DNA from: Ectopseudomonas chengduensis
GTDB taxonomy: Bacteria; Pseudomonadota; Gammaproteobacteria; Pseudomonadales; Pseudomonadaceae
Assembly (NCBI RefSeq): GCF_015712065.1
Contig: NZ_JACFYZ010000001.1
Location: 1,054,001-1,118,000, forward strand
Length of the DNA: 64,000 nt
Reading direction: 5' to 3'
The translations under genes were made by a program, and so were the position numbers. The number at the start of each line of letters is the position of its first letter. The stretch's first letter is position 1. Below are positions 55,448 to 63,802 of the stretch, piece by piece. The notes under the pieces are model-generated. The model ran no database searches, had not been told where the DNA came from, and saw only the letters and a list, made by a program, of their open reading frames with translations.

Positions 55448-56290
55448 ATGCACCTCGCAAACCTCACCGGCGCTGGCCTCGGCCTGCGTCGCGGGCTGCT
55501 CGCTGAGCTGATCGGCGATGAGGCCAGCGGCGCCGACTTTCTCGAAGTGGCGCCGGAGAACTGGATCGGTGTCGGTGGCCGGTTGGGCAAGCAGTTGCGC
55601 GCCCTGAGCGAACGCCGGCCATTGCTGTGCCATGGTCTGTCCCTCAACCTCGGCGGCTTCGCGCCGCTGAACCTGGAGTTGCTGCACGCCATCAAGGGCT
55701 TTCTCGACGAGCACGGCGTGCTGGCCTACAGCGAACATCTGTCGGCCTGTGCCGACGACGGTCAGCTGTATGACCTGATGCCGTTGCCGTTTTCCGAAGA
55801 GTCGGTGGCGCGTATCGCCGAGCGCGTGCGCATCGTGCAGGACGTGCTGGAAAGGCCGCTGATCATCGAGAACGTCTCGGCCTACGCGCGCCTGCCTGGC
55901 GAGCTGGACGAGGCGGATTTCGTTCGCGCCGTGCTGGAACGTGCCGACTGCCAGCTGCTGCTCGACGTCAACAACGTCTACGTCAACAGCCTGAACTTCG
56001 GCTTCGATGCCGAAGCCTATATCGCCGCGATGCCCAGTGAGCGCATCGCCTATCTGCACGTCGCCGGTCATTACGATCAGGCGGCAGACCTGAAGATCGA
56101 CACCCACGGTGCGCCGGTGATCGACCCGGTGTGGGCACTGCTGAGCAGCGCTTACGCGCAGCATGGCGTGCGCCCGACGCTGCTGGAGCGTGACTTCAAC
56201 TTCCCGCCGCTGGCCGAGCTGTATGCCGAACTGGCGCATATCCGCAGCCTGCAACAGGCCGTGCAACCGCTGAGCAGGTACGGTACATGA
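55448..56290 (+). CDS. hvfB: MNIO (DUF692) RiPP maturase HvfB/BufB
   Basis: 280 residues, TIM-barrel DUF692 protein. Iron ligands are plausible in FLEVAPENW, HGLSLNLGG, EHLS, LIIENVSAY, LLLDVNNVYVN and YLHVAGHY, followed by THGAPVID. Multinuclear iron oxidases of this family modify cysteines in the precursor. Start at 55448, 20 bases after hvfA. It overlaps the next gene by 4 bases. Confidence 0.93.
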   Translation: MHLANLTGAGLGLRRGLLAELIGDEASGADFLEVAPENWIGVGGRLGKQLRALSERRPLLCHGLSLNLGGFAPLNLELLHAIKGFLDEHGVLAYSEHLSACADDGQLYDLMPLPFSEESVARIAERVRIVQDVLERPLIIENVSAYARLPGELDEADFVRAVLERADCQLLLDVNNVYVNSLNFGFDAEAYIAAMPSERIAYLHVAGHYDQAADLKIDTHGAPVIDPVWALLSSAYAQHGVRPTLLERDFNFPPLAELYAELAHIRSLQQAVQPLSRYGT

Positions 56291-56997
56291 GCGGCGTTCA
56301 GCAGCAGCGCGACTTCGCTGCACGTATTCGCCAGCCTGAGGCGCAGGCCTTGCTGCCGGGCATCACGGCCGAGCGCATGGCGGTCTACGAGGAGCTGTTC
56401 TTCAACAACGTCGCCAGCCTGGTGGGCGGCGCCTTTCCGGTGCTGCGCGGGGTTCTCGGGGCCGAGCGCTGGCAGCGGTTGCTGCGCGCGTTCCTCGCCG
56501 AGCATCGGGCGAGCACGCCGTACTTCCTCGAGATCAGTCAGGAGTTCATCGCCTGGCTGCAGCAGGGCTATCGCGCCGAGCCTGACGACCCTGCGTTCAT
56601 GCTGGAGCTGGCGCATTACGAGTGGGTCGAGCTGGCGCTGGATGTCAGCGATGCGCAGTTGCCCGAGCACGGCTGGTCGCCACTGGCCTGGCCGTTGGCC
56701 TATCGCTGGCCGGTGCAGAGGATCGGTGTCGATCACCACCCCACGCAGCCGCCTGCCGAGCCGACCTGCCTGCTGGTCTGGCGCGATCGCCAGGATCAGG
56801 TGCGCTTCATGCAACTGGCGCCGTTCGCCTATCAACTGGCGCTGCGCTTACAGGCCGGCGAGCCGCCCGTGCAGGCGCAACAGGCGCTGGCCATCGAGCA
56901 CGGCCTGGCCGCTGATCGCGCCTATTTCAATAACGCCCGCGCGCTGCTGGATGACTGGCAGGCGCGCGATATCTGGTTTCCCCATTCCGAGGACTGA
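56287..56997 (+). CDS. hvfC: DUF2063 partner protein HvfC/BufC
   Basis: 236 residues. The N-terminal DUF2063 domain has QQRDFAARIR and RMAVYEELFFNNVASLVGGAFPVL, and recruits the precursor to the maturase in related systems. The C-terminal part contains ELAHYEWVELALD. Starts ATGA-overlapped with hvfB, so the two are produced together. Confidence 0.92.
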   Translation: MSGVQQQRDFAARIRQPEAQALLPGITAERMAVYEELFFNNVASLVGGAFPVLRGVLGAERWQRLLRAFLAEHRASTPYFLEISQEFIAWLQQGYRAEPDDPAFMLELAHYEWVELALDVSDAQLPEHGWSPLAWPLAYRWPVQRIGVDHHPTQPPAEPTCLLVWRDRQDQVRFMQLAPFAYQLALRLQAGEPPVQAQQALAIEHGLAADRAYFNNARALLDDWQARDIWFPHSED

Positions 56998-57002
56998 CCG
57001 CC

Positions 57003-57602
57003 ATGATCGCTTTGCTCAATCGCCTCCAGGACGCGCTGGAGGCTACCCGGCGCCTGGATTTTCTCGGCCCGTTGCTGCTGCGCCTGTATCTGGTGCCGGT
57101 GTTCTGGATGGCCGGCACGCAGAAGCTCAAGGACATCGATGCCACTGCCGCCTGGTTCGGCAATCCGGATTGGGGGCTCGGCCTGCCGTTTCCCGAGCTG
57201 CTGGCCTGGGCGGCAGCGCTGACCGAGGCCGGTGGCGCCATCCTGCTGCTGTTCGGATTTGCCGTGCGCTGGATCAGCATCCCGCTGATCGTCACCATGC
57301 TGGTGGCCATCTTCGCCGTGCACTGGCCCTATGGCTGGCAAGCGATTGCCGACCCATCCGCGCCGTTCGCCAACGAGCGCGTGCTGGCGGCGGCGGAGAA
57401 GCTCGAGCGGGCGCGCAGCATCCTGCGTGAGCACGGCAATTACGACTGGCTGACCGCCAGCGGCAAGTTCGTGGTGCTGAACAATGGCATCGAGTTCGCC
57501 GCCACCTACCTGGTGATGCTGGTGGCATTGTTCTTCAGCGGGGCAGGGCGCTGGTTGAGTCTCGACTACTGGCTGGCGCGGCGTTTCCGAATGTCCCGTT
57601 AG
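57003..57602 (+). CDS. DoxX family membrane protein (HvfD-like)
   Basis: 199 residues with four membrane helices: LLLRLYLVPVFWMAGTQKL is the DoxX start. Last gene of the RiPP operon, 5 bases after hvfC. DoxX proteins often accompany DUF692 operons and may supply electrons or assist export. It overlaps the stop of the convergent AraC gene by 4 bases. Confidence 0.9.
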   Translation: MIALLNRLQDALEATRRLDFLGPLLLRLYLVPVFWMAGTQKLKDIDATAAWFGNPDWGLGLPFPELLAWAAALTEAGGAILLLFGFAVRWISIPLIVTMLVAIFAVHWPYGWQAIADPSAPFANERVLAAAEKLERARSILREHGNYDWLTASGKFVVLNNGIEFAATYLVMLVALFFSGAGRWLSLDYWLARRFRMSR

Positions 57603-58633
57603 CCCAGCGGATTGTCCCGGCGCCGGCTTTCGCGAAACTCGCCCGGCGTCTGCCCGGTCCAACTCTTGAAGCTGCGGTGGAACGAGCGTGACTCGGTGAA
57701 GCCCAGGTAGCAGGCGATGTCCTGGATCGCCAGGTCGCTGCGCAGCAGGTAATGCTCGGCCAGTTCCTGACGCAGCTCGTCGAGTATCTGCTGATAGCTG
57801 GTGCCGGCCTGCTGCAGGTGGCGCTGCAGGGTGCGCACTGTCATGTCGAACTTCTCCGCCACCCGTTCCTTGCGCGGCAGGCCGTCCTTGAGCAGCAGGC
57901 GCAGGGCGTTCTTCACCCGGCGCGGCAGCGGCTCGTCGTCATCCAGCCCGGCCATCATGGTCAGGGCATGTTCTTCCAGCGTGCGCAGCAGGTTGGCGTC
58001 GGCCTGGCGCAGCGGCACGCCGAGATAGTCCAGCGGCACCAGCAGGGCGTTGCAGGGTTGTTCGAATCGCACCGGGCAGCCGAACAGCTGCTGGTATTCG
58101 GCCAGGTCGGTGGTGGCCGGTTGCGCGTGTTCGAACCAGACCTCGCGTGGCGAATGCTCGGAATCGGCGATCCAGCGCGCGTACAGCAGCCAGGAGGCGA
58201 GCACGTTCTCCACCATGTGCCGGCGCACGTCCGGCGACTGATGACGGCAGCTCCAGATCAGCCGCACGTGATCCTCGGCGGCTTCGATGCGGCTGGTACC
58301 CATGTCCCCCACCAGTTTCTCGTAGGGCACGATGCGCCCCATGGCCTCGCCCAGCGTGGCGCAGTTCATGGCGATGTAGCCGAGCACGCTCCACGAGCCG
58401 GGCTGGACGAAACGCGCGGCGTGCAGGCCGAACAATGGGTCGCCGGACACCTCCAGCAGGTGCGCCAGCAGGCGCTCATGCACCTCGCTGGGCATCCGCT
58501 TGCCATTGTCGGCCAGGTCCTGCGCGCCAATCCCGGCGGCGGCCAGGGCGCGGTCGATGTCCAGGCCGAGCTGTTCGGCCTGACGCAGGTACTTGAGCAG
58601 GGCGGGAACCGAGGTATAGCCGAGGTTTTCCAT
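57599..58633 (-). CDS. AraC-family regulator (arabinose-binding-like N-domain)
   Basis: 344 residues. The N-terminal domain (about 15-200; FGLHAARFVQPGSWSVLGYIAMNCATLGEA) is the type found in OruR/ArgR-like AraC regulators. The C-terminal HTH shows VAEKFDMTVRTLQRHL and IQDIACYLGFTESRSFHRSFKSWTG. ATG at 58633 is the start of the conserved domain. It is divergent from the flavoprotein-glpD-kinase operon, 125 bases away, and likely its activator. Confidence 0.93.
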   Translation of the reverse strand: MENLGYTSVPALLKYLRQAEQLGLDIDRALAAAGIGAQDLADNGKRMPSEVHERLLAHLLEVSGDPLFGLHAARFVQPGSWSVLGYIAMNCATLGEAMGRIVPYEKLVGDMGTSRIEAAEDHVRLIWSCRHQSPDVRRHMVENVLASWLLYARWIADSEHSPREVWFEHAQPATTDLAEYQQLFGCPVRFEQPCNALLVPLDYLGVPLRQADANLLRTLEEHALTMMAGLDDDEPLPRRVKNALRLLLKDGLPRKERVAEKFDMTVRTLQRHLQQAGTSYQQILDELRQELAEHYLLRSDLAIQDIACYLGFTESRSFHRSFKSWTGQTPGEFRESRRRDNPLG

Positions 58634-58758
58634 GGATTCTTCTTGTTCTGCGATGCCTGTCTTGATTGGCGATAGCGCCTGTCCCGATTCGACAGTGACG
58701 GAAATCGGCGGCTGGCTAGTATAGGCAGCCATAAGTGCTGATCGGAATGGGGGATGCG

Positions 58759-60354
58759 ATGCGACGCTGGAACGGATGGGGTGACGAAGCGACCGAAGTG
58801 GAACTGCCGGCCCATGGCGAGGCCTTTCTCGCCGAGCTGGTCGGGCCAGGCCAGCGTCTGGCCGATGCCAGCCTGCAGGAGGTGCTGGCGCGCGTGCCGG
58901 CGTCGCGCCTGGCGCCGCATCCGCTGATCAGCGTTGATGCCGAGGTGCGCGTGCGCCACGCCCGTGGCCAGAGCCTGCCGGACTGGCTGGCGATGCGCTC
59001 CGGTGAGTTCGGCCTGTTTCCCGATGGCGTCGCCTGCCCGGAAAGTGCCGAGCAGATCCGTGATCTGCTGGCCTGGGCGCAACAACATGACGTCACCCTG
59101 ATTCCCTACGGCGGCGGTACTTCAGTGGCCGGCCACATCAACCCGCAGGCCGGCCAGCGCCCCGTGCTGACCCTGTCGCTGGAGCGCATGACGCGCCTGC
59201 TGGATATCGACGAAGACAGCCTGATCGCCACCTTCGGCCCCGGCGCCAACGGCCCGCAAGTGGAGAGCCAACTGCGCGCCCGTGGCTATACGCTGGGGCA
59301 TTTCCCGCAGTCCTGGGAGCTGTCGACCCTCGGCGGCTGGGTCGCCAGTCGCTCCAGCGGCCAGCAGTCGCTGCGCTACGGGCGTATCGAGCAACTGTTC
59401 GCTGGCGGCAAGCTGGAAACCTTCGCCGGTACCCTGGAGATTCCAACCTTTCCGGCGTCGGCCGCCGGGCCAGACCTGCGCGAGCTGGTGATGGGGTCGG
59501 AAGGGCGCTTCGGGGTGATCTCCGAAGTGCGCGTGCGCATCAGTCGCCTGGCCGAGCAGGAGCGTTTTTACGCGGTGTTCCTGCCTAACTGGCAGCAGGC
59601 GCTGAGCGCCATTCGCAGCCTGGCGCAGGCGCGCGTGCCGCTGTCCATGCTGCGCCTGTCCAACGCCATCGAAACCCGTACCCAACTGGCCCTGGCCGGC
59701 CACCCGCAGCAGATCGCCCTGCTGGAGAAGTACCTGGCGCTGCGCGGCGCCCGTGACGAGAAATGCATGCTGACCTTTGGCGTCACCGGCAGCCGGGTGC
59801 AGAACGCCGCCTCGCTGAAACAGGCGCGGCGTCTGCTGAAAGGCTTTGGCGGCGTGTTCACCGGCACCCTGCTGGGCAAGAAGTGGGAGCAGAACCGCTT
59901 TCGCTTCCCTTATCTGCGTCATGGCCTGTGGGAGCGCGGCTACCTGGTGGACACCCTGGAAACCGCCACCGACTGGTCCAACGTCGATAACCTGCTGAAC
60001 AAGGTCGAGGCCAGTCTGCGTGACGAGCTGACCGGCGACGGCGAGCGGGTACACGTGTTCACCCACCTGTCGCACGTCTACGGCGAAGGTTCGAGCATCT
60101 ACACCACCTACGTATTCCGCCCCGGCGCCGACTACGCCGAGGCCATGGCGCGCTGGCAGCGCTTGAAAGCAGCGGCCAGCCGCACCATCGCCGAGAATCG
60201 CGGCACCATCAGCCACCAGCACGGCGTCGGTCGCGACCACGCACCCTATTTGGCCGCAGAGAAGGGCGAGCTGGGCATGGCCACGCTGCGCAGCCTGGCC
60301 ACGCATTTCGACCCCGACCAGCGCCTGGCGCCTGGCGTGCTGTTGCAGGACTGA
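58759..60354 (+). CDS. FAD-binding oxidase, alkyl-DHAP synthase-like
   Basis: 531 residues, VAO/PCMH fold. RRWNGWGDE at the start, PYGGGTSVAGH (FAD pyrophosphate loop), STLGGWVASRSSG, and SHQHGVGRDHAPYL near the C-terminus are the signatures of alkyl-dihydroxyacetone-phosphate synthases. In eukaryotes this enzyme forms ether lipids. Bacterial relatives sit next to GlpD and kinases and are uncharacterised. ATG at 58759 has GGGGA upstream. The stop overlaps the glpD-like start. Confidence 0.85.
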   Translation: MRRWNGWGDEATEVELPAHGEAFLAELVGPGQRLADASLQEVLARVPASRLAPHPLISVDAEVRVRHARGQSLPDWLAMRSGEFGLFPDGVACPESAEQIRDLLAWAQQHDVTLIPYGGGTSVAGHINPQAGQRPVLTLSLERMTRLLDIDEDSLIATFGPGANGPQVESQLRARGYTLGHFPQSWELSTLGGWVASRSSGQQSLRYGRIEQLFAGGKLETFAGTLEIPTFPASAAGPDLRELVMGSEGRFGVISEVRVRISRLAEQERFYAVFLPNWQQALSAIRSLAQARVPLSMLRLSNAIETRTQLALAGHPQQIALLEKYLALRGARDEKCMLTFGVTGSRVQNAASLKQARRLLKGFGGVFTGTLLGKKWEQNRFRFPYLRHGLWERGYLVDTLETATDWSNVDNLLNKVEASLRDELTGDGERVHVFTHLSHVYGEGSSIYTTYVFRPGADYAEAMARWQRLKAAASRTIAENRGTISHQHGVGRDHAPYLAAEKGELGMATLRSLATHFDPDQRLAPGVLLQD

Positions 60355-61937
60355 TGATGGAACAGTGGAACGCCGCCTGGCGCGAGCGCGCGCTGCCTGA
60401 GCTGGCCGCGCGCGACTGGGATCTGCTGGTGATCGGCGGCGGTATCTGCGGCGCTGGCATCCTCCGTGAGGCGGCGCGGCGTGGCTGGCGCTGCCTGCTG
60501 TTGGAACAGCGCGACTTCGCCTGGGGCACTTCCAGCCGCTCGTCGAAGATGGTCCATGGCGGGCTGCGTTATGTGGCCAAGGGGCAGTTGGGGCTGACAC
60601 GCGACTCGGTGCGCGAACGCCAGCGCCTGCTTGGCGAGGCTCCAGGGCTGGTGGAGCCGCTGAGTTTCGTCATGCCGCACTACCGCGGCGGCTTCCCTGG
60701 GCCCAAGGTATTCGGCGGTCTGCTGAGCCTGTACGACGCCCTGGCCGGCAAGCGCAACCATCTGTTCTACCCGCTGCAGCAACTGCGCTACCTGGCGCCT
60801 GGTATTCGCGAGGATGGCCTGCTCGGTGGCACGCGCTTCTTCGATGCGGTGACCGACGACGCGCGCCTGGTCCAGCGAGTGCTGGGGGAGGCGCGTGCCG
60901 AAGGTGGCGAGGCGCTCAATGGCATGCGTGTGGTCGAACTGCTGCGTGAAGCGGGGCGGGTGGTTGGCGTACTGGCCGAGGATATCGAGACGGGCAACCG
61001 CTACCGCCTGCGTAGTCGCGCCGTGGCGCAGGCCACCGGCGCCTGGGCCGATCGCCTGCGCCAGCCAGGCAATGGTCGCATTCGTCCGCTGCGCGGCAGC
61101 CACCTGCTGCTGCCGAGCTGGCGCCTGCCGGTGGCGCACGCCTTCAGCTTTATGCACGAGAGCGATGGGCGCCCGGTATTCGTCTTCCCTTGGGAAGGCG
61201 CGACGGTGATCGGCACCACCGATCTCGATCATGATGACGATCTCGATCATGAAGCCGCCATCAGCGCCGAGGAGGTCGACTACTTGCTGGCCGCCTGTGC
61301 CCAGCAGTTCCCGACCGCCGAGGTCACGCGCGCCGACGTGCTGTCAACCTGGGCCGGCGTGCGCCCGGTGGTGAGCGATGGTGGCAGCGCTCTGAAACCC
61401 TCCGACGAGAAGCGCGAACACGCGTTATGGATCGAACCGGGCAGCGTGACCCTGGCCGGCGGCAAGCTGACCACCTTTCGCCTGCTGGCGCTGGAGGTAC
61501 TGCGCGCCTGCGCGGGCTTCGTCGGCAAAGCGGTGGACGATCAGGGCGGCGCGGTCTTCGCTTCGAGTACGCCGACGCCGATGCCGGCATTGAACCCGGC
61601 GCAGCAACGCCGTCTGGCCGGCCGGCATGGCCGCCAGCTGGGCGAGGTACTGCGCCTGATCGACGAGGTGGGCGGCGATTGCGTCGCGGGTACGAACACC
61701 CTGTGGGCCGAACTGGCCTGGGCCGCCGAGGGCGAGCTGGTGCTGCATCTGGACGACCTGCTGCTGCGCCGCACCCGCCTGGGCCTGCTCTTGGCAGGCG
61801 GCGGCCGCGCCGAGCTGCCGCGCATCCGCACGCTGTGCCAACCACGCCTTGGCTGGAGCGATGCGCGCTGGCAGCAGGAAGAGACGGATTACCTGGCGCT
61901 GTGGCGGCGCTGTTACAGCCTGCCGGAGACTGCATGA
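60354..61937 (+). CDS. GlpD-like glycerol-3-phosphate dehydrogenase
   Basis: 527 residues. FAD-binding N-terminus VIGGGICGAGILREAARRG, then SSRSSKMVHGGLRYV typical of GlpD, and a C-terminal helical cap. It oxidises glycerol-3-phosphate or a related alkyl-glycerol phosphate to the ketone and passes electrons to quinone at the membrane. This is probably not the housekeeping glpD, as it is linked to the synthase-like flavoprotein and a kinase. ATG at 60354 overlaps the previous stop. Confidence 0.9.
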   Translation: MMEQWNAAWRERALPELAARDWDLLVIGGGICGAGILREAARRGWRCLLLEQRDFAWGTSSRSSKMVHGGLRYVAKGQLGLTRDSVRERQRLLGEAPGLVEPLSFVMPHYRGGFPGPKVFGGLLSLYDALAGKRNHLFYPLQQLRYLAPGIREDGLLGGTRFFDAVTDDARLVQRVLGEARAEGGEALNGMRVVELLREAGRVVGVLAEDIETGNRYRLRSRAVAQATGAWADRLRQPGNGRIRPLRGSHLLLPSWRLPVAHAFSFMHESDGRPVFVFPWEGATVIGTTDLDHDDDLDHEAAISAEEVDYLLAACAQQFPTAEVTRADVLSTWAGVRPVVSDGGSALKPSDEKREHALWIEPGSVTLAGGKLTTFRLLALEVLRACAGFVGKAVDDQGGAVFASSTPTPMPALNPAQQRRLAGRHGRQLGEVLRLIDEVGGDCVAGTNTLWAELAWAAEGELVLHLDDLLLRRTRLGLLLAGGGRAELPRIRTLCQPRLGWSDARWQQEETDYLALWRRCYSLPETA

Positions 61938-61955
61938 TGGGGCTGCCTGCTGTCC

Positions 61956-62021
61956 GTAGGAGCGAGCTCTGCTCGCGAAGCTTCTGCGCCAACCGCGTTC
62001 GCGAGCAGAGCTCGCTCCTAC
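61956..62021. repeat. REP doublet between glpD-like gene and kinase
   Basis: Perfect 24-base arms (61956-61979 and 61998-62021) GTAGGAGCGAGC...GCTCGCTCCTAC with an 18-base loop. Same family as the element in hrpA. It lies in the middle of an otherwise tight operon and could cut the amount of kinase mRNA. Confidence 0.85.
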
Positions 62022-62055
62022 AGCAATACCGTGCATTCCAAGTAGAGGTCAGACC

Positions 62056-63615
62056 TTGAGCGAACCAAGCTACCTGCTGAGCATCGACAACGGCACCCAG
62101 AGCGTGCGCGCGCTGCTGTTCGATACCCAGGGCAACCTGCTGGCCAAGGGCAAGGTGGAGCTGGATCCCTATTTTTCCAGCCAGCCGGGCTGGGCCGAGC
62201 AGGACCCGGAATACTACTGGGCCAGCCTCGGCGAGGCCTGCCGGCTGCTGTGGCAGCAGGTGGATATCGACCGCAGTCTGATCAAGGGCGTGGCCTTGAC
62301 CACGCAGCGTGGCAGCATCATCCATGTCGATGAGCAGGGTACGCCGCTGCGTCCGGCGATTCTCTGGCTCGACCAACGCCGCGCCGAGGTGGCGGGGCGG
62401 ATCAAAGGGCCCTGGGGCTGGCTGTTCAAGCTGGCGCGTGCCGAGGAGGCGGTCGATCATTTCCGTGGCCAGGCCGAGGTCAATTGGGTGGCTCAGCATC
62501 AGCCGGACATTGCGGCACGCACGCACAAGGTGCTGTTGCTTTCGGGTTTTCTCACCCATCGCCTGTGTGGTCGCTTCGTCGATTCGGCCAGCAGTTGCGT
62601 GGCCTACCTGCCGTTCGACTACAAGTGCCTGCGCTGGGCGGCGCCGGGCGACTGGAAATGGCAGGCGCTGAAGGTGCGCCCCGAGCAACTGCCCGAGCTG
62701 TTCAAGCCGGGCGAGCGACTGGGCCAGATCAGCGCCGAGGCCAGCCGCTATACCGGTATTCCCGAGGGCCTGCCGCTGATCGCCGCCGGCGCCGACAAGG
62801 CTTGCGAAGTGCTCGGCTCCGGCGCGCTGGAGGCCAGCACCGCGTGCCTGTCCTACGGCACCACGGCGACCATCAACACCATACGCAGCCGCTATCTGGA
62901 AACCATCCCGCTGATTCCGCCCTATCCGGCGGCGCTGCCGGATCACTTCAACACCGAGGTGATGATCTATCGCGGTTTCTGGATGGTCAGCTGGTTCAAG
63001 CGCGAATTCGGTCTGCGCGAGATGCAACGCGCCGAGGCGCTGGGCGTGCCGCCCGAGGCGCTGTTCGACGAGCTGGTCAACGCCGTACCGCCGGGTTCCA
63101 TGGGCCTGATGCTGCAGCCGTACTGGACGCCGGGCATCCGTGAGCCGGGGCTGGAGGCCAAGGGTTCGATCATCGGTTTTGGTGATGTACACACCCGTGC
63201 CCATATCTATCGCGCCATTCTCGAAGGTTTGGCCTATGCGCTGCGTCAGGGCAAAGAACGTATCGAAAAGCGCTCCGGCACCCGCATCGAGCGCCTGCGC
63301 GTGTCCGGTGGCGGTTCGCAAAGCGATGCGGCGATGCAACTGACCGCCGATATCTTCGGCCTGCCGGCCGAGCGTCCGCACTTGTACGAGACCAGCGGCC
63401 TGGGCGCGGCGATCAACTGCGCGGTGGGCCTGGGACTGCACGCCGACTACCCGAGCGCCATCGCCGCCATGACCCGCGTCGGCCAGGTATTCCAGCCGAA
63501 CCCGGAGGCCCAGCGGGTTTACCAGCAGCTCTACGGGCAGGTCTATCAGCGCATGTACCGTCAGCTCAAACCGCTGTACCAGCGCATTCGCAAGATCACT
63601 GGCTACCCGGCGTAG
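62056..63615 (+). CDS. FGGY-family carbohydrate kinase
   Basis: 519 residues. N-terminal SIDNGTQSVRALLFD and C-terminal VSGGGSQSDAAMQLTADIFG are the actin-fold ATPase motifs of glycerol/xylulose kinases. TTG start with AGAGG 8 bases upstream. It would phosphorylate a polyol in the pathway served by the two flavoproteins; glycerol itself is possible but the sequence differs from classical GlpK. Confidence 0.88.
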   Translation: MSEPSYLLSIDNGTQSVRALLFDTQGNLLAKGKVELDPYFSSQPGWAEQDPEYYWASLGEACRLLWQQVDIDRSLIKGVALTTQRGSIIHVDEQGTPLRPAILWLDQRRAEVAGRIKGPWGWLFKLARAEEAVDHFRGQAEVNWVAQHQPDIAARTHKVLLLSGFLTHRLCGRFVDSASSCVAYLPFDYKCLRWAAPGDWKWQALKVRPEQLPELFKPGERLGQISAEASRYTGIPEGLPLIAAGADKACEVLGSGALEASTACLSYGTTATINTIRSRYLETIPLIPPYPAALPDHFNTEVMIYRGFWMVSWFKREFGLREMQRAEALGVPPEALFDELVNAVPPGSMGLMLQPYWTPGIREPGLEAKGSIIGFGDVHTRAHIYRAILEGLAYALRQGKERIEKRSGTRIERLRVSGGGSQSDAAMQLTADIFGLPAERPHLYETSGLGAAINCAVGLGLHADYPSAIAAMTRVGQVFQPNPEAQRVYQQLYGQVYQRMYRQLKPLYQRIRKITGYPA

Positions 63616-63647
63616 GGCGGACTCAGGAGCGAAGCGAACAGTCCGCC
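63616..63647 (+). terminator. Hairpin after the FGGY kinase
   Basis: Arms ggcggact (63616-63623) and agtccgcc (63640-63647) around a 16-base loop, starting right after the stop codon. Weak T run after (attctttgg). Possible terminator of the operon. Confidence 0.5.
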
Positions 63648-63690
63648 ATTCTTTGGTGCTACACCAACTCAGCGGCGTATTGCTTCGCGA

Positions 63691-63726
63691 CGACTGCATG
63701 GATGCAGGAGGTAGAGCGACGCAGGA
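63691..63726. repeat. Dispersed 36-base repeat copy
   Basis: cgactgcatggatgcaggag... is the inverted copy of 54948-54983 with one mismatch. It contains the palindrome tgcatggatgca. Nothing else is seen in 63648-63760. Confidence 0.7.
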
Positions 63727-63761
63727 AGCCAAAGCCGAGTACGCCCTACGTCACTTCAGAA

Positions 63762-63791
63762 AAAAGATCGCCCTCCGAAGTGGAGGGCGAT
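63762..63791 (-). terminator. Rho-independent terminator for the pirin gene
   Basis: Minus strand: atcgccctcc / ggagggcgat stem (63782-63791 with 63767-63776), 5-base loop, followed by TCTTTTTT. It lies 12 bases downstream of the pirin stop. Confidence 0.9.
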
Positions 63792-63802
63792 TGGTTTGTG
63801 CA

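Noticed and set aside
61324..63732. 802-codon minus-strand frame opposite the GlpD-like and FGGY genes
   Set aside because: Antisense shadow of two clear enzymes with intact motifs.
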